A stretch of DNA of 64,000 bases from contig JAZBRS010000050.1 of assembly GCA_037176725.1 (NCBI GenBank), positions 17,564,001 through 17,628,000 on the forward strand, written 5' to 3'. How positions within the stretch are numbered: the first letter of the stretch is position 1; each line of letters begins with the position of its first letter. The position numbers and the translations under genes are program-made. The notes below the pieces were generated by a model. It was not told the origin of the DNA, searched no databases, and saw only the letters and a program-made list of their open reading frames with translations. The stretch is from Posidonia oceanica. Its lineage: Eukaryota; Streptophyta; Magnoliopsida; Alismatales; Posidoniaceae. This document shows, one piece after another, positions 1-11,392 of this stretch.

Positions 1-2
1 GT

Positions 3-2419
3 TTTGGAGTGATGCCATCAGATGTCCTCCTCCTCTTGAAGTGTGGCTGCCGATGTGCTTTGTAGTAACCTCTCCCTCATAACTGTAGTGCTCGTGACTG
101 CCCCTAGTGTGTCCGTTTGTAGAATCGGGCGGCTTGGGAGGAGGATCAGCTCTTGCTTGGGCTGCTTGGAGAGCTTGGCAGAGTGAACTGAGTGCAGCTT
201 CTGCTTTATACCAGTATGAATCCGCGTATTCATTGTAGATGGGCAACTGGTCTTCTTCTGTTAAGCCCTGGAACATTTGAGCGTCCACTGTCTCCTCGTC
301 GGGCCAATCTATGTCAGTGTACTCATCATAGATGGGTGACCAGTCACCTTCTATTAAATTCTGGGGCACATGAGGATTCAGAGTAGGTGTTGAGGGCGCC
401 TTAGGATTAAGGTCCTCTTTGCTTGATGGGCTTTGTTCTGAATTTGCCCGTATGCACTGGATGTTTGCAAGCTCAGATCGAGCAGTGGATAAGATGATCT
501 CTGCATCCGCGTGAGCCACACGATGGTTGAACGAGGGTTCTTGATGTATCTGTTGTTGTCCTTGTTGAGCCGCCTTTAGTCTTGCTTTGAGCTCAGGCCA
601 CATGATATCAGCCTTGTCATTAAGATTATGAACTTTATCTTTGATGGTGAAGCATTCTTCAAGGGTGTGCCCGTTGTTCTGGTGGTAAGGGCAGTACTTG
701 GACATATCAACGTTAGGAAAACTTGGACTGGGCTCTGGGAGCTGCAGATCTCCACTTTCAACCAGCATCCTGAATGTATCGGAGATTGATTCAGGAAGCG
801 GAGGATAGTTTTGCCTCTGAGGGCCTTTGTAGCTTCGTGGAGGAGGGACGCTGTGATAGTTCCTCTGCCCCTATGGTTGCCCCTGGTATCTTTGCTGGGC
901 ATGTACTGGATAATCAGGTGGCTGTTGTTGTTGGTGCTGCATTGACTGCACTAACTGCCCCTGGTACTGGTTGGCTTAGGTAAAGCTCTGGCTGATACTG
1001 GGTTGGTTGCCTTTTGGCCAGGAGTGATTGCTCAGATTGGTATTGGCCCTTCTGCTTCTACTGGATTGAGACCTGTGCCATGTCACCAGTGATCCCTTCA
1101 AGTGTATAGCCAGTGCCTTTCTTTTTGCCCCTTCCCTTGAGCTCTAAGAATGGTAGGTCCTCTTTGTGACGGAGGATCCTTGCAGCACGTTCATGTAGCT
1201 GAGGGTATGTTTGGAGGTCACTCATTAGTAGCCCTGTTCTGAGTGCTCCTGTGGTGTTGTGGACGATGATCTCGACAGCTTGGCTTTCAGGAATATAGCA
1301 TTTAGACCTTGCAGCCATGTCCCTCCATCTACTTGCAAAAGTGGCGAACTCCTCATCAGGTTTCATCTTTTTAGCGAGGAGGTCGCTCATTGTAAGCTCG
1401 TGCTGGATGCAATGGACATATTAGCACAGAAATTTCTCCTGGACCATCTTGAAGTCACTGAGATCATATGCTGTAAGCGTGTTGAACCATCCCAGTGCTT
1501 CTCCTTCCAAGCTTTTAAAGAAGAGGTAGATTATAAGCCCGTTATCATATTGATAGGGTAGAGCATCCTTGTCAAATGTGGCTAGATGGCCCCCTGGATC
1601 CTCTATTCCACTATATTTCCTCATTTTTGGCATTTTGAATGCAGGTGGAAGAACAAATTGAGGAAATTTTGTCGTGTCAAACCCTATCGGCGCTTTATGT
1701 GTAACTCCCGCCTGTGTTAGTGCCTCAAAGATCATTCTCTTGATGTCCTGTCCCGGCATGGCTTGTTGTCCCTGGTTTTGGTGCCCATGGTTTTGGTGGT
1801 AGGATGGTGGTAGAGGGTTGTAAGGTGGAAAGAAGGGTTGGGATTGATGTGGAGTGTAGTATCATTGTGCGTTAGTGGGAGGTTGTGGTGAGTGTGTTAT
1901 TCCGGGATATTGTGGTTGGTATGATGGCATGGTTTGATGCATGGAAGGATAGATTGGTGTTGTGTGGTATGGTGTGAATGAACTTTGGTTAGGGAAGTTT
2001 ATAGTGGGGCTTGGTGGAATGTTGTATGCGCGAGTGGGCGTTGTTAATGGGTTTTGGTGAGGGTTTAGGAAAGAAGTTTGGTGGACGGATGAAGTTTGTA
2101 GGCTCCTAAATGAGGGATGGTGGTGTGCCAAAGGTCGATAAATCTCATTAGTCACTTCTTCAGACAGATAGGAAGCAGTCGATGTATGTGGCACTACGTG
2201 GGAGGTTACCCCGGGAATTGTACGCTCAAATGGGGCACTCCATGGTCGGGAGTGGCTTACTTCTCTTTCTTCTTCAAATGATCGGCCCATCGCTTGTGAG
2301 AAATTAGGGGTTTCTGCCTCCTCTGTTTGTGAAGTTGAAGCTCTGAATAAGAACCCATGTGGGCCTTGACTTTGTTGCACCATGGAGGTAGAGGTGGACG
2401 ATGTGCCACCGAATTCCAT
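3..2419 (-). pseudogene. gag: E0 gag polyprotein, degraded
   Basis: Capsid and nucleocapsid precursor of E0. The start chosen is the ATG at 2419 (MEFGGTSS); upstream the frame runs through a Lys/Arg-rich tract to the unit 1 insertion. One frame continues from 2419 to about 1058: a Ser/Pro/His/Tyr-rich N-terminus, then the retrotransposon gag domain (about 1759-1100; core FFKSLEGEALGWF, and DEEFATFASRWRDMAAR further on). In-frame stops are TGA near 1862, TAA at 1421 and TAG at 1058. A frameshift follows, and near 660-705 another frame carries a zinc-knuckle-like CPYHQNNGHTLEEC (CX2HX4HX4C), a form common in Tat gags. The acidic tail continues to the window edge. Non-functional as it stands. 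Confidence 0.8.
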
Positions 2420-3164
2420 TGCAAGATTTGCTTTTGTTTTTCTTCTTTTTCTTTTTCTCTTTTTTTCTTTTCTCTTCTTTCTGTAGTAATCCCGGTGTTC
2501 AGATCGTCCATGCACACTGCCAAAGCTCGTGTGCACCGATCAGAATCAGGCTCACTATTAGCAGCTGTGTCCGAGAAGGAAGACTTAACTTAAAAACGCT
2601 TAAAAAGGGAAAAAAGGAAAGAAAAGAAGAAGATATGACAAATTAGAGTCGCCATCGTGTCTATTAAGTTGGGAGACAAGGAAAATCAGGGAAATGTGCA
2701 AATAAACACGCAAAACCAAGCAAAAGATGCAATGCGATGCAATGCAAAAGAAATGAGATGCAAATGAATGCAAATGATATGACTCATGCCTAGGATAAGG
2801 GCAATATGGTCATTACGGGCCAAGAGAAAGGGCAAGGACTCCTGTTACATGCGAGGAAGGTGTTAGGCACCCCCGACACGCCCGAGAATCGGTCTTTCTA
2901 GGCTTACACTCGCATACGCAGGGAAATGTAGATTTTGAATGCCTAAGTGCCATGAATGCCTAATTAGATGCTCAAAGGTGTGCTCTAAGTGATGAAATGC
3001 GTGCAAGGAATTAAACGTACTATCTAAGCGCTCAGCAACGCTGTCTGTGTTCCGAACCGGGCGAATCCAGGTCCGTGAGAACTCCAGGCAGTAAGCATCA
3101 CTACCCTATATGCAAATACAGGCGATAAAACAAAATAGCGGTAAAACCAGACAATGCAGCGACA

Positions 3165-3365
3165 TGCAAGAGAAAACAACAGCAAACACGCAAAACGGTG
3201 CGAGAAATGAAAGTCGGCACGTGAAACGGTGCAAGAAACAAAGCAAGCACGTAAAATGGTGCAAGAAATAAAGTAAGCATGCAAAACGGTGCAAGAAATA
3301 AAGCAAGCACGCAAAACGGTGCAAGAAACAAAGTCAGCACTCAAAACGGTGCAAGAAACAAGTGA
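3165..3365. repeat. 30-bp tandem array in unit 1 (GCACGCAAAACGGTGC core)
   Basis: About seven tandem copies of a 30-bp unit with core GCACGCAAAACGGTGC followed by AAGAAA and a variable tail. The core has short complementary ends (GCAC/GTGC) and an A-rich loop. Because 30 is divisible by three, the array reads as repeat peptides on the minus strand; I do not regard these as genes. The same array lies at the matching place in units 2 and 3. Confidence 0.85.
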
Positions 3366-6300
3366 AATAAAACATCGTAAAAGCCATGCAATGCAGATGT
3401 AAAAACATGCAAAGGGGAAGAGCAAGAGAAGTATGGAGAGGCAAGCGGTGCAAGTGTGAGAACAAACACTGCTTAAGAACCACACAATGCAGGTGTGAAG
3501 ACCTACAAAGGGGAAAGAAGGCAAGCGGAGGGATCACCACTATCCTGTGACTATTTCCCACTAAACCGTCCCACGATGTGTCTCGCACGCTGCCAAAAGC
3601 TCACGGTGCAATCGGATCGTGGAAAAGGGGGAAGAAGGTCGCAATCAGTTAGTGAATCCAAGGGAAACTCAACCCAAAAACACTAAGAGTATGCGAAAAG
3701 AGGGAGTAGAGTGGACAAGCAAGAAGAGGATGTCCTAATCTACATGCTTTGAAAACGCGAGGCGAAAACAATGCATGCAATGCAAATGATATGCAATAAA
3801 GTGCTGTGCAGGAGTTCAGAAGGACTTACCTTAGAGATCTGAGGCCTGATCTGAGACAAACTTGGTCAGCATGGGAGTCTGCTCCACCGGGGTGGTCCAG
3901 GTAACTTGGTTGCGAAGATCCGACGGTCTGATCAGAAGATATCCAGGCTTCAAGGCAGAAGGCGCAAGGGCCAAGGGAAGAGAAGGGATCTAAGTGTAAA
4001 AGGTGTTCTAGGTGTGTGCAGAACAGGTCCTCCCACATACATGGGAGCTAAAAGTGCTTAAAAGTGTGCAAAAAGGCTAAGTGCATAGATGCATGGGTGC
4101 AATGCATGCAAAAATGCAAAAAAATGACCTAAGTGTGATGATTTTGAAAAGTTAAGGACCTATATGCAAGTTTTTGAAAAGTTAGGGACCTATATGCAAT
4201 GATTTTGAAAAGTTAGGGGCCTATATGCAATGTTTTTGAAAATTTGAGGGTTTGGATGCAAATAAAATAAAATGTAGGGTCTGAAATGCAATTTAATATG
4301 ATAAAGATGCAATTAAATGATTTTTCTAAACATGCACAGGACTAAAATGCAATTTAAAATCATGCAGGGGCCAGAATGCAATTTTATATGATAAAATATG
4401 CAATTAAATGATATTTCTAAACATGCAGAGGACTAAAATGCAATTTAAAATCATGCAGGGGCTAAAATGCAATTTTATATGGAAAAAATGCAATTAAATG
4501 ATGCTATGCATGCATGTAGAGGATCAAATGGCAAAAATAAAATAAGATAGGATAAAAATGCAATGCAATATGGTAAAATAAGAAATTAAATGATTTTTAC
4601 AACTAAACAGAGGACTGACTTGCAAATAAAATAAAAAGTAGGACTAAAAAGCAATGTAATAAGATAAAAGCAGATATTTAAATGACATTTAACAACCACA
4701 GGACTTAGATGCAAAATAAAATAATTGCTGGACTGGAAAATAAAAAACAGAAAAGTATTTGAACTAGTGCAGGATCAACATGCAAATAAAATAAATAACT
4801 GGGCTGGAACTAAATAAAACTAAAAAAGCTGTAACTGTAGAGGACTAACATGTAATAAAAAAAGCTTGCAGGACTAAAACAAAAAGAAAACTAAAGAGTT
4901 TTAACTACAGCTGGACTAACATGCAAATAAAGGAAAGTACAGATTTTTTATGCAATTTCATATGATTTTTATTTAGAATTAAATGAATCTTAAACTGTGG
5001 CTGGACTGGAAAGTAAAATGCTAGAACTACAATGCGAAAATGCAATTTCATGGAAAAATTCATAAGTTAAGGAAAAATAAAAACCAAAGCAAACGTACGG
5101 CACTATTTTATTCTAAATACTGTAGCAAAACAAACAAAGGCTGGTGCCGGAGAAGGAGGCCCGCTCGGACGGCGCTGACAGGCTAGGGAGCTGCACCGGA
5201 GGTGCACAGAGGCCGAAGGCATGTCGGCAAGCCATGATGGGTGCTGGAGCGGACCGGAGGAGGCGACGGACTTCTACAGGAGTTCCGGAAGTAGACCGAA
5301 GGTCGGAGGCATCGACGGCGGAAATGGAGGACAGGGATGGGCTCCTGGGACCTCCACGGAGCTCGGGGGCAGATCGGCGAGGGACGAGCGGGCCGGAGCA
5401 ACGATCTGCGCGCAGAAGCTCGTCGGAGAAGACAGGTCCAAGGCTGCGATGACTTTGCACGACAGGGGGAGAAACTCTATTCTAATTGGTCGGGAAGCAG
5501 AAGAGGAAGAAAACTAAGCTACGGGGGCGAAGAGATACCGGTTTCGACGGCTGAGTCGCTCTCCCGACGTCAGTGGCTTTAGCAGGCGACGGTGACGATG
5601 GTCTGGCCGCTGCTAGTGTTCTCGGCGGCTCGTGAGGGTCTGGTTCCACTCCAGGCGTCGCTCTGGAGCTTCGTGGATGCTCAGACGCAAGCTTGCAGGC
5701 CGGAGGAGGAAGTTGGCTCTTTTTGGGTGCACTGGTTCTGTCGAAGGTGGGGGAGGTGAAATGTTGCTCCTCGGGCTGAGTGGAGGGTTCCGGTGGACTG
5801 CTGGGTGTCTGGTGAGGGTGAGGAAGTGCTTGAATTGCATAGAGGGATGTTGTGGTGAAAGTTTGCTGGCTGGGTGATTTTCGGGCAGAAATGGAGGTAG
5901 GTGTTTGTTGTGGGTTGTCGGAGCTGTGGTGAGTTGCTGGGCTGAAGGCCATGGGGTCTGGAAAGGTGGAGTTCAGGCGAGTTGAAGGGAGGATTTTGGG
6001 ATGGATTTGAGGGTCTGTGGTGCGGGGAATTCTGGGGAAGGTGGAGATGGGTTCTGTGGAGGAAAATGGAGGTGTTTGGGCTTGTTTCTGGGTTGATTCA
6101 GGGAGTGGAATGGGTGGAGATGGATTGCTGGATGTCGGGTGAAGTTTGGGGATGGATTTGGAAGGGATTTGGAGGCTTGAAGGGGTCTGGTTCAGGGGAA
6201 GGAAGAGTGCTGATTTTTTGTAGAAGGAAGGGGGAGGTATTTGTTGGCTCTCTCACGCTCACTCTCTAGCTCTCTCAGATGGCAAAAGGTGGAGGAGGAA

Positions 6301-8068
6301 AGGAGAGGATGCTGGTTTTATCGGGAGGCATTGGAGCTGCTGATGGATTCAAAATCCACAGAGCGGGGAGACTGGTGCTGATGGCTGCGATCGGCGAGGA
6401 GACGGGCATTAATGTCGCCGAAGAGGAAGATGGGAAAGCTGAGAGAGGGTGAGAGAGGAGTTGGTTCTGTTGCTAGAGGTGATGGAGGGGGAGAATTTGG
6501 ATTTTAAAAGGAGGGGGGAAAGCTGTTGCAGATGGGATTCGCGGGAGAAAAACAGAAAATAGAAGGAAGAAGAAGAAGGAAGGAAAGAAAGGGAAGGAGG
6601 AGGAGGAAGTCAGGCAGGTGCGCTGGGCTCGGGTTGCGGAAGGAAAAGAAAAGAAAAAAAAGAAAGGAGGGGAGAGGCCAGTGGGCCGGACCGGACCAAA
6701 ACAAAAAAAACGGGAAAAGAAAAATAAGAAAGAAAAGGAAAGAGATGGGGAAGAAAGAAAAAAGGAAAGGAAGAAAAGGAAGAAAAAAAATGAAATAAAA
6801 AGATTTGGAAGTATTTTAAAGTAGTTGTTTTTAAGTTGAGATTCTTAATTAGGTTTTAAAGGATTGTTTTTTAATTAATTAATTAGGGTTAGGAGGAGTT
6901 TTAGTTTTGTTTTAAGTTTTTATGATTTTTTCTCAAGTTTTTCTTTAAATTGTTTTTTAATTTTGTTTTAAATGTTTGTTAAGTTTTTTAATTATTTTTA
7001 AGTTAAGTTTTTCTTGTTAAGTTTTTCCTCTTTTTTCTTTTTAATTAAGTCTTTTAAATTGTTTTAAGTTTTAATTGTTTCCTTAGATTTGTTAATTGTT
7101 TTTTAATTACTTATCCTAGGGTTTTTTAATTGTTTCTTCTTTCCTAGGGTTTTTTATTTTTGTTATTTTTAAAAGGGTTTTTGCTTTTTGCTTGTTTTGG
7201 TTATATTTTTCTTTTGTTTGTTTTTAATAGCATTTTCCTCTTGTTTGTTTTATATTTTTTAGATTGCATTCTTAGTTTTTTAGTTGCTTTTAGGTTGGAT
7301 ATTTCTTTTAATTGTTTGTCCAAGTTTTTTAATTATTTCTTAAGGCTTTGATTTGTTTCTTCTTGTGTTTTCCTTTTTTAATTAGAGTTTTAAAGGTTTA
7401 GTGGAAGAAAGGAAAAGGAAAAGGGGAGGAAGAAGAAAAGAAAGAAATGGAGAAAGAGAGAAAGAGAGAGAGGGGAGGAAAGAAATTAAATATTAGAAAA
7501 TCAAGAGATAAGATAAAAATACAGATAAAATACAGGAAGGAAAGATGCACAAGGTGGGCCCACTGCAAAGCAAGAAAAGGAGGAAGAAGGAGGGGAAAAG
7601 AAGGAAAATAAGAGGGAGAATAGAGAGGAGAGAGAAAAGAATAATTTTGGAGAGAGAATAGGATAATTTGGAGAGATGAAGGGGATAAAGGCTTGGAATT
7701 GAAGTGGGATTGGGTGAGTGTGTGACCTAGGATTTCTAGTGTTTGACCTAGGATTTGGAGTGGGGTTTTGGAAGGTTTTTGGAAGGGTTTTGGGTGTAGA
7801 AAAAGGGTGGTTTTACCTGGGTTTTCTAGGATTTTTTAGGAGTGGTTTTGGTTTGAAATTCTAAGGATTTTTTGGAGGGTTTTCTAGGTTAGGAAGGATG
7901 GGTTTTCCTATGGTTTTTGGTGGTTTTTGGGTTTAGGAAATGGGTGTGATTCTAGGCTTGGCTTTGGGTTTGAATTGAAGAGAAGGATGTGGTTTTGGGT
8001 CTAGGTTTTGGTTCAGAAGCCACCAGAAAGATTCCACTGATTCAGTCTGTCAAAATGAGGTGTCTACA
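3366..8068. other. Unit 1 body: compositional blocks without genes
   Basis: After the array comes a stretch shared with units 2 and 3 (3480-4030). Then an A-rich part with the recurrent phrase ATGCAATTT about every 30-60 bp (4130-5090), a GC-rich part (about 5130-6480), a purine-rich part (6500-6820), a T-rich part (6830-7400), a second purine-rich part (7400-7700) and a G/T-rich end. The same order of blocks occurs in units 2 and 3. On the minus strand the GC-rich part has a 156-codon open frame (5482-5952), Pro/Ser-rich, partly alignable with the longer one in unit 3. Nothing else is supportable. Confidence 0.6.
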
Positions 8069-9375
8069 CTTTCTTTCTTTTTTTTCTTCTTTCTTTCTTT
8101 CTTCTTTTTTTTTCAGACTATTACAGGAGATTTTAAGAAAGAAATTACAGACTCAATATACTAATTAATACAGACTTGATTAAATAAAGGGAAAATAAAC
8201 AGAAATTGAAACAGTTTGTGCCCGTAATCCTGTGAATAGTAAAATTAAATTCCTGCAAGCAAGGCACTCTGAAACGAAAAGGTTTCCCTGCTGTCGCTTG
8301 TAAAACAGGTGGCCAAACAAGTCACCGTTTGCACTGGCGACTGAGAGAGGCGCCTTCCGAACAAGCGGCTATGCCTCTATTCAGTCAGCAAACCAGGTCT
8401 GTCTTGGACAGACCACGCAACAGTCAGGAAAAACAAAAGAAACAGGTTTCAAACAGTACGTTGTTTGTACTTGTTTAAGTGTTTAATTAATGGATTGATT
8501 ACTTAAACCTGCATGGGTCACAAGTAACTGGGATTTTTTTTACTTTCAGGTACTCCTCCTTGACCTTCGTTAGGGTCCAACAAGAGGGCCTAGATGGGGG
8601 GCTTGTCTCTCTAAAGAGGGACCCTCTACCTAGGATTCTGTCCTTAAGTTCGGCACTTAATCAAACCACAAAACAGTAAATAAACATAAAATATTAAAGT
8701 GCAAGTATCTACTAAGGGCTATTTTTGACTCAAGGAGAAGGAGGAGTCAAAAATAACAACTTAGGACATCTCAAGATCTTGATCTAGCTATCACAATTAA
8801 CACTGAGTATGGGAGAGCGACTTGCACTAGCCCGGGTTCGCTCAAGTTAGTTGTTCTAACTAGAGGATGATTTCCTCAAGGAACTTTTACTTTAATATAT
8901 AAACGAATTAGTTTCCACCTTAAGGGTGGACACAAGCAAACCTAGAAATCGTTAAAAAAACTAAAACGCAGTGGACAGGAAGAGTTGTTTTTATTTTTAT
9001 TTTTATGCTACTGCAGATCTAAAAATACAGCACAAATTACGAAAAATAGTAATAATCTGCAGTATAAACAGACTCAGGATGTGTCGCCTGTTACAGTGGC
9101 ACCCCTATCAGTCGCCTCCTAGAGGTGCGACTTGGACAGGCGCTCCTTGGACGGGCGGCTCAGTGCCAAAGTCTCCTGACCTTAGTAAAATAGTCCTAGC
9201 TATCGAAGCCAGGGGTTTTACTAACGTCAGAAACAGTAAAAAAAGCAACAAGAAGTTTGGGGTATCGTGAAAAATCTACTCACATGATTTCCAAACTGAA
9301 AACAACACTAAGATCTACAAAATAAAATGGAAGAAGGAAAGGGATTTGCTTACATTACACGGAGGTTGGCTGAAA
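8069..9375 (-). other. E0 leader between PBS and gag
   Basis: Non-coding minus-strand leader. It starts with pyrimidine-rich simple sequence (CTTT repeats, 8069-8113) that continues the tract left of unit 1. It contains word pairs of the AGTCGCC / GGCGCC type around 8308-8420 and 9078-9160, as in the E0 LTR. A possible splice donor (GTAAGC on the minus strand) lies just after the PBS near 9350. I see no supported coding frame. Confidence 0.55.
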
Positions 9376-9397
9376 TCGAGTCCCACTGTGATCGCTA
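9376..9397 (-). other. E0 primer-binding site, tRNA-Arg type
   Basis: The minus strand reads TAGCGATCACAGTGGGACTC here, starting 5 bp after the LTR end ...TCCACA. It closely matches the complement of the 3' end of a plant tRNA-Arg(CCG), which I recall as TGGCGACCACAGTGGGAGTC; differences are few. E2 has a related PBS. tRNA-Arg priming is a known trait of Ogre-type elements. This site fixes the LTR boundary at 9403. Confidence 0.7.
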
Positions 9398-10060
9398 GAA
9401 ACTGTGGATCGATTTTTGGGGTGTTGAAGATGAAGATGCCGGCACTTCCAGGTACGTCGACAGCTTAGTTGTGATCGCCACTCGCCTTTGGGTAGACAAG
9501 ACACCTTGGGAGAGATTGTGAGGATGTGGGTCCTTGAACCACTAGATCGACGGCTGGATGTCGTCTAGCGGCCTCCTCGTGCTACGTAAGCGTTTTCCTT
9601 TCCTTCAAAACAAATAAAAATAGATCTAGATTAGTTTAGGTGTAGTAAATGGTAACAAAGAAGAACAGAGAATACTAGAAACAAATAAATCTAATACTAA
9701 CCGGGGGTTGTTCCCCGCATGTACATGCTATGGGTCCTATTTTAAGGAATGCAATATGAGATGTAATGAGAAAGATTGGAAGAAGATACTCCCTTCACCC
9801 TCGTGCTGTATGCAGTGGAGTAGAAGTGGAGGCACGATCGAAGCTCCGGCTAGGCTCGATATCTCTGGGATCGTAGTTGGGATGTAGTAATCTCTGGGAT
9901 CTTGGGTTTCTCTAGATTGAGGGTGGAGACTAGGGTTTCTGGCTTGGAAACTCTAGCTGTTTGATGGTGGAAGCTCAAAACCCTAAAAACCTAAAGAGAA
10001 TTTCTCCAAGATAGGTTTTCCTCACAACTGGCTGGGGGTTCAAACACTGACCCACGGGGT

Positions 10061-10070
10061 CTATTTATAG
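10061..10070 (-). promoter_or_regulatory. TATA box of E0 LTR
   Basis: The minus strand reads CTATAAATAG. It lies about 760 bp from the LTR start, a plausible U3/R position, with palindromic modules 60-410 bp upstream in the sense direction. Confidence 0.55.
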
Positions 10071-10221
10071 ACTCCAAGGGGTGTGGGTGGTTAACACATA
10101 GAAATTTCTAGAAAAATTGGCAGTTATGGCTAGTTGCTGCATGGGTAGGTGACTAAGGCTAGCCACCACCCAGTCAAACGTGGAGAAAACCGTAGAAATT
10201 CGGTTGACGGGAACCACAATC

Positions 10222-10474
10222 ATTAGTCGCCAGTTGGAGTGGCGCCTAATGGTCAAGGATCGTGGGGAAGACCGAGGCAGTTCCGCAACCATCTAGTCGC
10301 TTGTCGAGATGGCACCTAAAGGTTGAGGGGTTAGTGGGTATTGACCGTGGAAAAGCAACTGTCCGATTCAATTAACGGAGCCCACGACTGTCAGTCGCTG
10401 CTTAGAGTAGCGCCTAGGTTAGTCGCCTGTTGACATGGCGCCTATCCCAGTCGCCTCTCCAGCTGGCAACTAGA
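10222..10474. repeat. E0 palindromic modules, AGTCGCC/GGCGCCT type
   Basis: Cluster of 28-29 bp units: left word ATTAGTCGCC, about 9 bp of variable loop, right word GGCGCCTAAT. One clear unit is 10222-10250, a weaker one lies near 10292-10320, and three in tandem fill about 10391-10474. A degenerate copy is near 10128-10160. The geometry matches the GTTGGACGC modules of E2, X and unit 4, but the words differ. Confidence 0.7.
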
Positions 10475-10827
10475 AACGTCTTTTGCATTTTTAACCCTGT
10501 CTTTTAAGTTTGATCCAGAAAACTCGATTAAAAGCCCGTAAAACTTCAGATATCTCATGAAATCATAAAAACATCTTCTTTAACTTAAATCTGCCACCGA
10601 TTTGAGTGGAAAAGTGTGCCCAAAGGTACTCAAACTTGCCACTAGTTTGGGCGAGTCAGCTCTGCCACAGCTAATGTCCTTGAGCTAAGTAGAATCAAGT
10701 GTTGTTTTTAAGCAAGTCACGAAAACTCCGGAAAATGTGTTATTAAAGCCTTAGTTATGTGATCTGGGTGCCTCAGAAGTTCCTGTCCTCTATGAACTCT
10801 ACGAAATGCGAAAATAAGATATCTACA

Positions 10828-10951
10828 GATTCATTTTAGAAAGCATGCATTCTCTCCTCTGAGTCCACCCACAGTCTACGAAGGATAGTCCCGGTCGCTT
10901 GTTCCATTGCTTTGGAGTGGCACGAGTTGGGCGGTCTATCCCCCCTTGTCA
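10828..10951 (+). repeat. X 5' LTR, right-end fragment
   Basis: 124 bp that match 56062-56185 closely (shared text from GATTCATTTTAGAAAG to CCCCCCTTGTCA). Both copies diverge right after TTGTCA, which is what an LTR end would give. The left part of this LTR lies beyond the E0 insertion and outside the window. I could not recognise a convincing PBS just downstream. Confidence 0.6.
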
Positions 10952-11392
10952 AGGGTCGTGTCGGTGTTAGTAGCGGGTACAACCCATGTTTTGGCAGGAC
11001 CGAGGCTCCTAATGCACCACCTCGTTACTACCTAAGCTTTGGCCAGGATTTAGACAGGGACCTACTTTTTCTGGTCTGGAGTCTGTCAATAAACCCATAC
11101 CCATGAGTGAGTCTGAGTTGGCAGACTACTTAGGACATGCATGGTGAGAGAGCGCATAATAGGGCATTCATTTTACATGTGTGTCATTCATGCCACCCCT
11201 AAGAACTTGGTTTGCATCCATCCTCTGATGCCTTTGTTGTTTAATAGGTAGGTGCGGGATCCGCTACCAGGACCTTGAGCGTCGCTCCTCTTTGTCTCTG
11301 AGCTATTTGTCGCCTCCAACAAAAGCTCTCCTTAGGTCTCCTATCTTTGCTTTCAGCCACAGACCCCTTTTTGCCCTCGCTCGCTATCCGTT
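10952..11392 (+). other. X leader
   Basis: 440 bp between the LTR fragment and the first in-frame gag ATG. Short open frames only. No PBS or structured feature that I can defend. Confidence 0.4.

Larger units (their letters stand above)
2482..8068 (-). mobile_element. Unit 1: solo LTR of a long-LTR Tat/Ogre-like family
   Basis: A 5587-bp block bounded by TGTAGTAATC at 2482 and GTGTCTACA ending at 8068, flanked by the perfect 5-bp duplication CTTTC (2477-2481 and 8069-8073). Units 2, 3 and 4 start with the same left end, and units 2 and 3 share the right end. The minus-strand reading starts TGTAGACACC, like the LTR starts of E2 and X, so minus is the sense strand. No second terminal repeat and no retroviral domain is visible, which fits a solo LTR left by LTR-LTR recombination. 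The insertion lies in E0. About 165 bp from its minus-strand 3' end is an embedded tRNA-Arg complement (near 2644-2654). Confidence 0.75.
1..10827 (-). mobile_element. E0: Tat-lineage Ty3/gypsy LTR retrotransposon, 3' part outside window
   Basis: Minus-strand element whose 5' end is at 10827. Read on the minus strand it begins TGTAGATATC, the same start type as E2, followed by a 1425-bp LTR, a tRNA-Arg primer-binding site, a leader and a degraded gag running off the left edge. Plus sequence right of 10827 matches element X (same text near 56062), so E0 is inserted in the 5' LTR of X. A 5.6-kb solo LTR (2482-8068) interrupts E0 just upstream of the gag start. Pol is not in the window. Lineage is inferred from the gag, PBS type and LTR start. 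Confidence 0.8.
9403..10827 (-). repeat. E0 5' LTR
   Basis: A 1425-bp LTR, minus sense, starting TGTAGATATC at 10827 and ending TCCACA at 9403 just before the PBS. Its length resembles the E2 LTRs (1356/1343 bp) and the end is alike (E2: ATATCCACA). It has a TATA box at 10061-10070 and, upstream of it in the sense direction, a cluster of 28-29 bp palindromic modules. The partner 3' LTR is outside the window, so divergence cannot be judged. Confidence 0.75.

Noticed and set aside
6526..6824. Lys/Arg-rich frames
   Set aside because: Simple purine-rich DNA within unit 1; no domain and mirrored by pyrimidine-rich frames on the other strand.
2482..8068. Unit 1 as a full non-autonomous element with short LTRs
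   Set aside because: The two ends are not direct repeats of each other, so a single LTR fits better; the inner tRNA complement is noted separately.
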